A stretch of DNA of 64,000 nucleotides from contig JBITNC010000001.1 in assembly GCA_050084985.1 (NCBI GenBank), forward strand, positions 215,202,001 through 215,266,000. Reading direction: 5' to 3'. The position numbers and the translations under genes were made by a program. The stretch comes from Nageia nagi. Its lineage: Eukaryota > Pinophyta. The notes under the pieces were generated by a model, which saw only the letters and a program-made list of their open reading frames with translations, ran no database searches and had not been told where the DNA came from. Of the stretch, positions 34,811-45,900 are shown one piece after another (the first letter of the stretch is position 1; every line of letters starts with the position of its first letter).

Positions 34811-35824
34811 GCACCCCTGATCATACTAATACTAACGGAACTAACATTAGGGTAGACATGCTAACTAACATTATGGTAGAGGAAACGGGGATCCATTTTT
34901 ATGTAAGAATAAGAGCACCAGTGCTCCATATGTAGCAGTGAAGACCACCTGCGGTCCCCTTTTGTGATCTATTTTTGTTGGAATGAAGGTCACTGGATCC
35001 CCCTCAGTATGGAGTTTCTACTCTTGGGTCACTATTTTGCATATCTCTTGGGGTAGATATCAGTTCTTCTACAGGCCTCTTAACATGGTGCTCAGTTTTA
35101 TCTCATATACAGTGATCAATATTATCTTATGTATATCAGGCCCCTTGGTGCACAAAGGTTGACAAAATTTAGGGTACAGGTTTGTATGGATGAGCATAGT
35201 ACAGCCATGATACCAGAAATTCAAAATAAAAAGGGAAAAATGATTGGCTAGGGTATTCAATAGGAAAACCCTAGGGGCAATTTGGAAAACCATTGTACAA
35301 GCAGCTAAAACTTGAAGAGAAACAAAAACATAGCATGAAAAAGGTAGAAGAGGTAGTGTACCTAATGACCAGCAGGAGAATTAGCCACCAAGGCAACTCT
35401 GTGTCCCTCTTGGCGTGTGATCGGTAGGGCCATAGTGTGCAGCATAGCAATATAGGAAGAATTATTTAGCAATAGTGACAAAAGCACTAGCTAAACCTCT
35501 CTGAATCAGTCTCTTGAGCTCTGGGATGCTCTCAACTATAAAAATGATAGGGTGAACAAATGAGGAAGGGTGGGGCCCCTTTTATAGAAAGGTTAGGGCA
35601 CACACTTCAAGAATAATTTCAATTTGAGCATTTGGTGCACGTAGATCAGCAATTAGACATCAATTTGGAATCTAGAGGTGATTCATAGGGACATGATTTT
35701 CATGGTTTTCGATGAATCCTTAAGAAAAGGACCACCTATGGCCTTAGTGAAAAGACCGCCAGCATTCTAAGTCAGTAAGAAAGGACCGCCTGCAGTCCTT
35801 TATCTAGAAAATCAGTTTATTGAG
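34811..35824 (-). pseudogene. Remnant of the antisense plant-mobile-domain gene: promoter and leader only
   Basis: From about 35060 to 35640 the minus strand aligns with 9904-10330 of the other family member, including the TATA box (minus strand, 35579-35586) and the leader with CTGATTCAGAGAGGTTTAGC. The exons with the mobile domain are missing: the alignment ends shortly before gag. Semi-palindromic motifs are present (GACCACCTGCGGTC near 34953, GGACCGCCTGCAGTCC near 35785). So this copy kept the antisense promoter but lost the gene body. Confidence 0.7.
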
Positions 35825-36015
35825 TATTATGAGTGCATCATAGATGTTTGATCAACATTATATCCAGGAGAATGTTGCCTTGAGTTTCATGTTTGCAAAC
35901 TTGAATTATCAGCTTATCCAAGTATCATGTGTGTGTCACAAGTGTTTGATGAATGATATATCCAGGAGAATATTGCTTTGAGTTTTTGTGTTTATAGACT
36001 TGAGTGATCAGATTA
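35825..36015. repeat. ~98-bp direct repeat pair, reversed relative to 9465-9665
   Basis: Both copies share TATATCCAGGAGAATRTTGC and TTGAGTTT. They take the same place in the element as in the minus-strand member. Confidence 0.75.
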
Positions 36016-36310
36016 TCATGCTTGTGAGTGGAGTCCAGCTCCCATAGTCAGCTTATCAGGTGCTTATCATGTGGCTATGAGTGGATTCCAACTCCCATAG
36101 TCAGCTTATTAGGTGCTTATCATGTGGCTATGAGTGGAGTCCAACTCCCATAGTCAGCTTATCATGTGGCTATGAGTGGAGTCCAGCTCCCATAGTCAGC
36201 TTATCAAGTGCTTATCATGTGGCTATGAGTGGAGTCCAGCTCCCATAGTCAGCTTATCAGGTGGTTATCATGTGGCTATGAGTGGAGTCTAGCTCCCATA
36301 GTCAGCTTAT
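36016..36310. repeat. ~42-52-bp tandem repeat, about seven copies
   Basis: Units carry GGCTATGAGTGGAGTCCAGC and TCCCATAGTCAGCTTATCA; some include an extra GGTGCTTATC. Homologous in reverse to 8795-9470. Confidence 0.88.
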
Positions 36311-36329
36311 CATGCTTCTTGGTGGAGTA

Positions 36330-36795
36330 TCAGCTTCATCAATTTATCATTGTTCTGTAGAGTTCGATTCTCATGCAACTGGAGTACACCTCTTGGTGCG
36401 AAGGCTCAGTTGTGTGGAACTTAGCTCTCATACATCAACTTATCATGATTCTGTAGAGTTCAATTCTTATGCAACTAGAGTACACCTCTTGATGTGAGGG
36501 CTCAGTTGTGTAGAACTTAGCTCTCACATATCAGCTTACCACTATTCGGTGGAGTTCGGTTCTTATGCAACTGGAGTACACCTCTCGGTGCAAAGGCTCA
36601 GTTATGTAGAACTTAGCTCTCATACATCAGCTTATCATTATTCTACGGAGTTTGGTTCTTATGCAACTTGGTGCGAAGAGTTGTGTGGAACTTAGCTCTC
36701 ACATATTAGCTTATCATTGTTTTGTAGAGTTCGGTTCTCAGGCAACTGGAGTACACCTCTTGGTGCGAAGGCTCAGTTGTGTAGAACTTAGCTCT
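36330..36795. repeat. ~95-bp tandem repeat, five copies
   Basis: Each unit holds GAGTACACCTCTTGGTGCGA and GGAACTTAGCTCTC. The fourth copy has a deletion near 36665. Homologous in reverse to 8295-8775. Confidence 0.88.
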
Positions 36796-37307
36796 CTCCT
36801 ATGTGTGGTTATGGTTATCATGTGTTGTTATGGGTGTTGTTATGTGTTGTCATGTCTTGTCTTGTGAGTTGGTCATGTGTGTTATCATGTCTTGTCATGT
36901 GTGTTGTCATGTGTTGTCATGTTTTATCTGGTGATGTGGTCTTGTCAAGATGTCATCCGGTCGACATGTGTGGTCAAGTCATTTGTTTGGTCACTGTCAT
37001 GTGTGTTGTCAAGTTTGTCATCATGGGTCATCAGCATTATGGCAAGATTATCATCTTATCAGATTATCAGACATATCAGGCTATCACCTTTTGTAGCAAA
37101 ACATAAGGGGCAAGCATGCCCAAGGTAAATATCAAAAGGGAGTTTTCTTAACCTATAAGCTTTATCATGATGTTGTTTAAGTTTAGAATGGTTAATGTTT
37201 ATCATTGCTTATCAAAATTGTTTGCTATGATATTGTGTTTTTACTTTGAATGCAAAATCTCAAGTCACCTCATGTTTCTTTCGATTTCACATCCAAAGTG
37301 GGGCATC
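36796..37307 (+). other. 3' untranslated region and polypurine tract, pol-less plus-strand element
   Basis: A TCATGTGTTGTCATG-rich run fills about 36800-37060. The region ends CAAAGTGGGGCATC at 37294-37307, the purine tract directly before the 3' LTR. Open frames in the run are compositional. Confidence 0.65.
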
Positions 37308-38182
37308 TGTTAACACATAAAAATGAATTTATGTTTTTAAATCAATAAATTAATGAAATATGCTTGGCCTAACTATATGTCTTGAATGGATTAAAGTGAT
37401 AATATCAATGTTTGGCTTGAATATGAATATTGCATGGTTTATCTTGAATATTGCATGGGTTATCTTGAATATTGCATGGTTTATCTTGAGTATTGCATGA
37501 ATTAGCTTGAATATTGATGTATTTATCTTAAATCTTGTGAATTAACCTTATTTATGTGGATGCATGCTGACCTATGGGTGGTATTATCTATTATCTATAT
37601 AAATAAGGGATCTAATAGTAAGTCCACAACAACAAGGATACACATGATCCCGCGTATGGTCTTGTAAGTGGCTACCCCTTAAGGTATCTCTTGGTACCAC
37701 CTACAAGGCTGTGGTTTGTGTGCTTCCTTATGCGAGCTCTCCTGACATATGCGATCAATTCTGATATTACAGTGCAATCTGAGATATCTATACTGAAGAT
37801 CTGGACCTAATCGAGAGGTCAAAGCTATCAAGCTAGGGCCGCTGATGCTCCTTTGTAAATGGAAGAACACCACCGATGCTCTAATACTACTGAAACAGAC
37901 TACTCACGGTCCTCTTTTCACATCCTTGCAGGTCACGATGTTGTGGAAAAGATAGCTTATCATCATTGCATCACCAATATCTACATCTTCTGTTGTTAGG
38001 TACGTTCCATGAGGTAAGTACACGAATCATAGTCTTGGTTGGTACAAGTACACTGCTGAATTGGTTATGTTGTTTATTGATATCTAGAATAAATTGCTAT
38101 TCATAGCTAGTATATAGATAATATTGAGTTTGTAGATATTTCTCTATTTGTTTATTTGCAAATTCAATTTTATTTGTAAACA
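37308..38182 (+). repeat. 3' LTR of the pol-less plus-strand element
   Basis: 875 bp, matching 31686-32560, and followed by the target duplicate GTAAT at 38183-38187. Confidence 0.93.
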
Positions 38183-38187
38183 GTAAT

Positions 38188-39742
38188 CAAAGAAATATCC
38201 TTTTTCTTACTTTGATGAGCACTAACCATGTATTCAATTCCATGTTTAATGAGTCTATATTTGTTTTCCTTTCTATAAAATAAAGCATCTCTTTCCCATA
38301 GATAAGGACTACAAAGCACAATCCCACAAATATCCAAAGGAACAACATCAAGTAAAACTTCATCAATGTAATCCCTATTAATCCCAAATTGCAACTTGCA
38401 TTGTTGTGTTACCTTTAACTTTGAATCTTTATTAACCCATCCCAATGGATATGGGCTTGGATGGGGTTGAGTAGTGAGTGCCAGTGATTTGACATACTTT
38501 TTTGCAATCAAATTAGCTTGAGACCCTTAATCAAATAATGTATCAATCCTAGTCTTCTTAGCTTGCACCTTGATGTGAAAAAGTTCAATTTTCTTCTTTT
38601 TCTCATCTTCATTAGGTGTATTATACAAAGCCATACATGTCATTTTCTCATCTACATCTGAACCATCTTCAATTTCACAAGTAACAATATTTGTTTGCTT
38701 TCTTTGACCTTTAGGTTTAGGGCATAATTTAGGATGCAATTTCCAACATTTAGCCTCTAAATGACCTTCTTTTTGACAATGTGCACATACATCTTTAGAT
38801 TTTTATGTAGTAGATAGTTTTCCTTTCCCCCTTTTCTTTATTCCTTTTAGAATCATCATTACTATTGTAATTGGAAGCATTGTTCTTTTTCCCATCCTTA
38901 ACAAATTTTCCCCTTTCTTCTAAGTGAGTAGCTTGTACACAAACTTTATCCAAATCATTTGGATCAAACATCAAAATTGTATGCCTTAAATAATTATGCA
39001 AACCACCAATATACTTAAGAATAGTATCTTGGGAATCAAGAGGAATACCTAGCATTGTAGCTCTTCTTTAGAATTCTATAGTGTACTCTTAGACACTTTT
39101 TCCTTTGCCTTGATGAAAAGTTTGCCATTCCATGATTGCCTTTTGCTGATAACCCAAAGGATAAAATTGATTTCTAAGTAATTGTACAAAATGAGTCCAA
39201 GAAGCAATACAAGCTTGAATATATTCATTCTTACTTTGTAAACAACTTTCCCACCAAACAAGTGCATTTCCACTCATTTTAAGAGTTGCTAATTGGATTT
39301 TATCCTCATCTCTTACAATTCTTTGAATTCTATAATATAATTCAATTTGTTTAATCTAATGGTCTAATTTCTCAGCATTCACTTCTCCAATAAAAGTAGG
39401 CAAATCAAATTTAACTTTCAATTTCAAAGGAGAACTATGAAAAACACTATGTGTAACATCATTGTCAATTTTATTACTTTCACTAGTTTCACCTTCATTT
39501 TTCTTGTATTATTGTTCTTAAAAATGTTGGAATTGTAGAGACATTTTCTGGAACATTGTGGCAAGATCAGCAATTTGCTTCTCCACATTAGACCCTCCTT
39601 CATTGGCCATGGCTCCAAGCTCTCTTTGCTTCTTTAGCCAAACTCTATAACAAATTTCTATATCTTCCTCCATAAATCCTCCTTCTCCTTTCTTGCTTTG
39701 TGACCTGGTATACATATAAGAACACTTTCCAAACACTAACAA
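38188..39742 (-). pseudogene. Gag and protease of the chromovirus-like element
   Basis: From the ATG at 39742 (MLVFGKCSYMYTRSQSKK) the minus-strand gag frame runs to about 38800 with several stops. Its core reads MSGNALVWWESCLQS, then LLRNQFYPLGYQQKAIMEWQ. A frameshift near 38790 leads to a classical CCHC knuckle (CAHCQKEGHLEAKC, near 38760) and a protease whose active-site stretch is LFD, stop, GSQANLI near 38525, followed by HPSPYPLGWVNKDSKLKVTQ. The stop codon falls inside the catalytic D-T/S-G triad. The protein continues at 31685 across the inserted pol-less element. The primer site 39 bp upstream is tRNA-Met type. Confidence 0.85.
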
Positions 39743-39780
39743 TAATCTTAAAAATAGAGGTTATCCCAATGATTTCAACT

Positions 39781-39793
39781 TACTCTGATACCA
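39781..39793 (-). promoter_or_regulatory. Primer-binding site of the chromovirus-like element, initiator tRNA-Met type
   Basis: The minus strand reads TGGTATCAGAGTA, four bases after the LTR end. TGGTATCAGAG is the classic site complementary to plant initiator tRNA-Met. Confidence 0.82.
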
Positions 39794-39797
39794 AACT

Positions 39798-40030
39798 TGA
39801 TCCATAAACCATAAGATTAAAAATTTCAATTTAACCTTGCCAAATGGATCATTTCACACTTAAAATATTTAAGTGCTTGTAAAGGAAATTTAGGAGAACA
39901 AATAGTAAACACAAAGAAGAGAAAAGCATTCACCAAAGAAGAGACAAGCAAGATTTATCCTGGTTCACCTAGTGTGGGCTACATCCAGCTCAAAAGCTCT
40001 CTACTATCAATGGGGAAATCACTTTACAAG
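39798..40030 (-). repeat. Inner part of the 5' LTR of the chromovirus-like element
   Basis: Plus strand begins TGATCCATAAACC, mirroring the outer end GGATCA at 51382. The other ~0.9 kb lies at 50481-51382, separated by the complete Athila-like element. The joined LTR is about 1.14 kb. Confidence 0.82.
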
Positions 40031-41420
40031 TGATGAGGCGTCAATTCATCATTTAATTTTGTCAATCCTGAGTTGGTGTACAAGGCTATATGCAGTTGAG
40101 GACTCTGTTTTATCCCTTGTTCTACTTGGAAAATTCAAATTTCAATCATACAATAATGCCAAATTCAGACTTGCAGGACTTAAACTGGAAAGATAAAGTT
40201 GCATTGAATGGAAGGAAATGAGAGAAAACACACACACTAAGCTGCTGTTGAATACTTTGCAGAAAATTGGAAATTGACATAAAACAAATAAGAGACCTCT
40301 ACCAGTAGGAGTGGGCCCCCTCTTCCCAGTAGAGACTCACAATTGAAACAGTATTAAAGAATTGTCACACCTTTTTATTGCTTTTCCAAACGTACTTGTA
40401 TAATCTCCTTACTAAAAACCCCAAAAACTCGTCCATTACAAAAGCTCTATTTATTCTAATAGGATCCTATCTGCTTTTTAACTAATCTTTCTAAATATAT
40501 ACTATTTGACCTATTCATTTGGGTCATACAATCCTTCTTATCCTACGCTGTCTGCTGATATTCTGGAGATAATTCTGTAAAGATTAAGTCTAAAATAGAA
40601 TTAGTTACTTTGTCCTTAAGACTAGTTCCTAATCAGAATAAGTCTACTTGACTTCTTCTTTGGCTCCCCTAGTTTCTCTAACTGATCCACGTTCTTCTCT
40701 GTCTTCAATGTAGCTGTCATCTTAGCTCCGTGCATTTGATTCTTCTATATTTCTGGAACTATAACTCAGGAGCCTTTCTGGCGCTATATTTCAAGAATCT
40801 TTCTGGAGCTATATTTCAGGAGCCTTTAAACGATTTCTGGAGCCAGACTTGAGTCGCTTTCTGGTGCTTAGACTGAAGTCATTTTCTGGTGCTTACTTAA
40901 GTTGATTTCTGGAGCCTGACTTGAGTCGCTTTCTGGTGCTTAGACTGAAGTCGCTTTCTGGTGCTTAGACTGAAGTCGCTTTCTGGTGCTTAGACTGAAG
41001 TCGCTTTCTGGTGCTAACTTAAGTTGATTTCTGGAGCCAGACTTGAGTCGCTTTCTGGTGCTTAGACTGAAGTCGCTTTCTGGTGCTTACTTAAGTTGAT
41101 TTTTGGAGCCTGACTTGAGTCGCTTTCTGGTGCTTTCCATTAGACTTCTCTGGAACTAGAAACTTAATACTTACAGCCATCATTCTTATGAGAAGTCAGA
41201 ATATATGCTCAGCAAACATTATTCAATCATAAACAGCATTTTTTTATGCATCAAAATTACAAATAACATTAATAAATGAAAGATCAAACAACTATGCATT
41301 CAACATTAAATTAGACAGTTTATAATAATTGGTAATATCATTCAAGTCATATTAGTGTTCCAAATGTCCTTAACATATCAAATAAATGCATCAAAAATGA
41401 GACCACTTTGAGTCTCATCA
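40031..41420 (-). repeat. 3' LTR of the complete Athila-like element
   Basis: 1390 bp. It has mostly 25-bp minisatellite units at about 40850-41135 (CTTAGACTGAAGTCGCTTTC core). It is shorter than the 5' LTR mainly through unit loss and small indels. Confidence 0.94.
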
Positions 41421-41431
41421 TTCTCCCCAGC
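41421..41431 (-). promoter_or_regulatory. Polypurine tract of the complete Athila-like element
   Basis: The minus strand reads GCTGGGGAGAA directly before the LTR start TGATGAG. The older copy has GTTGGGAAGAA at 62078-62088. Confidence 0.8.
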
Positions 41432-41478
41432 AGAAAACATTGCTACTCCTGTAGCAATCAAAACTGAGCCCCCTTAAT

Positions 41479-42182
41479 TTACCTTTCTGAATCATCACTT
41501 TCAGAATCACTGGACTATGGATCAGAATTATAGTGAGGAGAATTTAAATCTTTCATCATCAGGCTCAGGTCATACGGATATAAGCACTCAAAAATCTTTT
41601 CTTTATCTTCTCTTGATAGAGGATTTATTTTTGTTGGGCCTATACTATCCAATCTTGGCCTTTCAACATAATTTCCCAAGCCTTTACTCATTCTCATTTC
41701 TATTTCCCAAATCTGAAACATCTGCTGATTTTGGGGACTATCATCTTGCCAAAAAGAAGCTAGTTCCAAAACTAATAATGGTCTAAACCACTGTCCAATC
41801 CATTGATAGGGTGCTTTTCTTATTATTGCACACAGTGATTCAACTCTTCTTTTGCTCCATCTCAGATTATTTGGGGAAATAATTTCCCTTTACTTATGCT
41901 GATCTGTCTGAAAATCCCATCTTCTTTGACAACTGGCTAAAGCCTGATTAAATATAGCCTGTGTTGTGCTTAGGCATCTGGTCAAGCACTCATTTAACAT
42001 TCCTTGGTATCTGTTTAAATCTCTATTTATTTCTGCCATGAAAAGTGATCTTACCTCATCAACATATACTGGTTGTTGTCTAACCCAGAAATTATCACTC
42101 AAATCTTTGTGTGGGATCTGTTCCATTTCATCTCCCCATTGAATCTGATTATACAAAATAGATACAAAAGCTTGTATCTAGA
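41479..42182 (-). pseudogene. C-terminal part of the extra ORF downstream of pol, N-terminus lost
   Basis: One minus-strand frame covers both open segments, 42156-41890 (MYNQIQWGDEMEQIPHKDL and RRWDFQTDQHK) and 41769-41515 (RPRLDSIGPTKINPLSREDK, ending in HYNSDP). It ends at the stop shared with the older copy (41479-41481). Internal stops near 42180 and 41889 and the one after NSDP also occur in the older copy, so they predate both insertions. The family is not recognised, and there is no membrane segment of the kind expected of an envelope protein. Upstream of about 42222 the match to the older copy stops, so roughly 500 N-terminal codons were lost or replaced by the spacer. Athila elements are known to carry an extra (env-like) ORF here. 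Confidence 0.7.
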
Positions 42183-42944
42183 TTTCCCCTACAAATACTG
42201 CTGGAAAGAATCTTGTGTTTCATCCCCATTTTGATTTTGACTGCTTTCTGGATCTGGGTTCTGGCAAACTGGCTTCTGGAGCTTACTGTGAGAAATTCCT
42301 TTCTGGTGCATGCATGTAAAAATGACATCTGCTGGTTTCAACTTGCTTGTGAATGTCACCTCAAATTGTTCCCATTAAGATTAATGATATGTATCATTAA
42401 CTTCTCGCGCGTTTGATGCGCCAGAATGTACAAGTGGTGTCTTTTACATTTATTTCGTTTGATCAACATTTACTTCTTGGAACACTTATCACGACTTAAA
42501 CGATCTTACAATTTATTAACTATCAATTTAATTATTAAATGCATACCTGTCAAGCCACGTCTTTAGATGCCAACTGGACTCTAGATCATAATGACCATGT
42601 GAGAGAAAAGTTTCCGGAGTTGACAGCAATTCCGAGGCTGACATATCGTGCTTTCTGGAGCTGGAGTTAAACACTTTCTGGAGCTATGCTTGACGATTTC
42701 TGGAGCTGGTTACAAAACAGTTTCTGGAGCTAGTTGTAAAATAGATTCTGGAGCTAGTCAGGAAACAGTTTCTGGAGCTAGTCCTAAACAGTTTCTGGAG
42801 CCAGTTTAAAAGAAAGAGTTTAAACTGTCCATTTCCATAGATACACTATTTTTTTTTTTTTTTTTTTTTTAAAACGAGAAGACCATCACTGGTCTTGACT
42901 GACTCTGATGATTCAGATTCAGTCTTTGCTTCTTTGTAAGCTGA
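42183..42944 (-). other. Spacer between pol and the truncated extra ORF
   Basis: No gene. It contains about seven spaced copies of TTTCTGGAGCTAGTT or close variants at 42645-42805, the same core as the LTR minisatellite, and a run of 22 T at 42849-42870. It replaces sequence that in the older copy encodes the N-terminal extra ORF. Confidence 0.65.
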
Positions 42945-45900
42945 TCAGTTTGATTTGTATGAGGAAGAATATCCTTCCTCAATTAAATCCAAATCTGCTG
43001 TCCTCAACTGCTGAATGAACTGTTCTTTATTATTTGGCAGAATGTAAGGTCGAAGTCGATGCCCATTGACCAACATGGTTCTGTTAGACCCATTAATTGG
43101 CTGAAGTTGAACAGTTCCATTATTGAAGACCTGCAAAATATTGTAAGGTCCAAGCCACCTTGTCTGCAATTTTCCCATGAAATTTTGGTATTTGGAATCA
43201 AACAAGAGAGCCCAATTCCCTGGTTTGAATTGTGTATTCCTTAAATTCTTATCATGCCATATCTTTCTTTGCTGCTGAATGATTTCAGTTTGATGTAAAG
43301 CTTCCCTCCTCTGCTCATCTAATGCACTCAACTGGAGCAATCTATCTCTCTGGGCCTTATTCAAATCAATCTCCACTTCTAAGGCTGTTCTAAGAGTTTG
43401 AATTTCAAACTCTATTGGTAAGAGTGGTTTCTTCCCATATACTAATTCATAAGGTGAAAGTCCTGTTGTGGTCTTCCATGTTATATTATAAGCCCATACA
43501 GCTTCAGAGAGTCTATTTGCCCAATCCTTCCTATGTGAAGCAACAGTTTTGGTTAAGATCCTTTCTAATTCTCTATTAGTAACCTCTACTTGACCACTGG
43601 TTTGTGGGTGATATGGGGAAGCTTTCTTATGTGTAATCTGATAGTGATCAACAAAATGCTTTATCATGTGAGACATAAACTGAGGTCCTTGATCTGACAC
43701 TAAAAATTTTGGAGTTCCAAACCTCTGCATAATGTTTGTGTACAGAAAATCTGCTACTTTATCTTCCCTTGCTTGCACAAGTGCACATACTTCTACCCAT
43801 TTAGTAGTGTAATCTGTACAAACCAAAATATGCTTCTTACCTCGTGAGGGTGGACTAATTGGTCCCACAAAGTCTATTCCCCATTGTTCGAATGGTTCAA
43901 TTACAACTTGAGGATGAAGTGGCATTTGAGTGATCATAGTAGGCCTGCCCATTCATTGACATTGATCACACTGATCCACATATTTCTTCACATCTTTATG
44001 CATAGATAACCAATAGTATCCAGCATCTAATACCTTTTGAATTGTCCTCTTGACAGAATAATGTCCTCCTGATGGTTCATCATGACAAGCTCTGAGAACA
44101 TCAAAGACTTCATCTATTCTAAGACATCTTCGAAGAATATGATCAGGACCACATTTAAACAACATTCCATTCACCCATTTATATAATGCACTTTCTTTTA
44201 TCAGACCCTTTTTCTATTTTGGAGAGTAATGTGTAGGAGTTTTACCTGTGACAATATAATTTGCTATATCTGCAAACCAAGGAGATTGTACTGAGATAGC
44301 AAAAAGTTATTCATCTGGGAAAGAATCCTCCACAAGGTCATCAGTTCTATCCATATTTACTCTAGATAAGAAATCTGCCACTACATTAGCTTTACCAGGT
44401 TTATCAATAATTGTAACATTGAATTCTTGCAAAAGTAATAACCATCTGATTATTCTTCCACTTACTACTGGCTTGTTCATCAAATATTTGATTGCAGCAT
44501 GGTCAGTGTGTACAAACACTTGATATCCAGTAATATAATGTCTGAACTTGTTTATGGCATATACTACTGCCAAAAATTCTTTTTCTATGGTAGTGTAATT
44601 CCTTTCAGCTCCTACCAAATTCTTGCTAATATAGTAAATGGCATAGTGAGACTTATCTTGTTCCTCTTGTCCCAAAACTGCTCCAATAGCATAATTAGAG
44701 GCATCAGTATGGATGTGGAAAGGAAGGCTCCAATTTGGTCCTCGTAAAACTGGAGTTGTCATTAATTTATCTTTGATAGATTCAAAAGCTACTTCACAAT
44801 CAGCTGTCCATTCAAAATCTATGTCCTTATGTAGTAATGCAAAGAGAGGAGTTGCAATCTTACTGAAATTCTGGATAAATCTTCTGTAATACCCAGCATG
44901 TCCTAGAAAGCTTCTAACATCTGTCTGAGTTTCTGGAACTAGAAGTTGTTTAATGATCTCCACTTTCTTTGGATCCACTTGAATTCCTTGAGCTGATATA
45001 TGGTGTCCCAATACAATTCCCTCTTGTACCATCATAAAACATTTCTCAAAACTGAGGGATAAATTATGTTCTTCACATCTTACCAACACTTTTTCTAGAT
45101 TTTTCAATGCTTCTTTAAATGTGTTGCCATAGACTGTGAAGTCATCCATATAAACCTCCACACACTCATTAGTTAAATCTGAAAATATGGCAAGAATAGC
45201 TCTTTGAAAAGTTGCAGGTGCATTACACAAACCAAAAGGTAGGACTTTATAGGCAAATGTTCCCCATGGACAAGTGAAAGTGGTTTTCTCTTGGTCTTCT
45301 ATTGTAATCTTTATCTGATTATAACCACTAAACCCATCTAGAAATGAAAAGTACTTCTTCCTAGCCAAATTATCCAATACCTGATCTATAAATGGTAAGG
45401 GGAAATGATCCCTGTGAGTGGCTTTGTTCAAGGTTCTATAGTCTACACAGACCCTCCACTTTCCATTTTTCTTTGGTACCAACACTAGAGGTGAAACCCA
45501 TCTACTATTAGAAATAGGATAGATAAAATCTACTTTCAACAATTTTTCTATTTCTGTTTTCACAATATCTTTAAGAGCTGGGTTTATTCTCCTAGGAGGT
45601 TGGTTTACAGGCCTTGAATCATCTGTATAAATATGATGAGTACAAATGTCAAGATGAATACCTTTCATGTCTGAGTAGTCCCAAGCAAATGCTCTTGTGT
45701 GAGCTTTCAGCATTTCAACTGTGTCTTCTTCTTCTTGAAAAGTTAACCAGCTACTGATGTTGAGTGTCTTTCCAAGCAAGATCTGAACTGATTTTATTCT
45801 TGGTGCAATTAAACTATTTTGATCCGGAAGTTGAGCTAGCGAATTCAACGGACACTGATGTGGGAATAATGAATGAAATATTTTTGTTCTTTCTCTAAAG

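Larger units (their letters stand above)
31686..38182 (+). mobile_element. Pol-less, gag-bearing LTR element, plus strand (6497 bp)
   Basis: Two LTRs of exactly 875 bp (31686-32560 and 37308-38182), TGTTAACA to GTAAACA, are flanked by the perfect duplication GTAAT (31681-31685 and 38183-38187). The interior has a PBS, one gag-type frame (32582-34810), an antisense remnant of the plant-mobile-domain gene's promoter and leader, three tandem-repeat blocks and a purine tract. No pol domain is found. It is the same family as 6808-14929 but shorter, because the mobile-domain exons are absent. It resembles the TR-GAG type of non-autonomous elements described in plants, from memory. It inserted between protease and RT of the chromovirus-like element. 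Confidence 0.93.
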
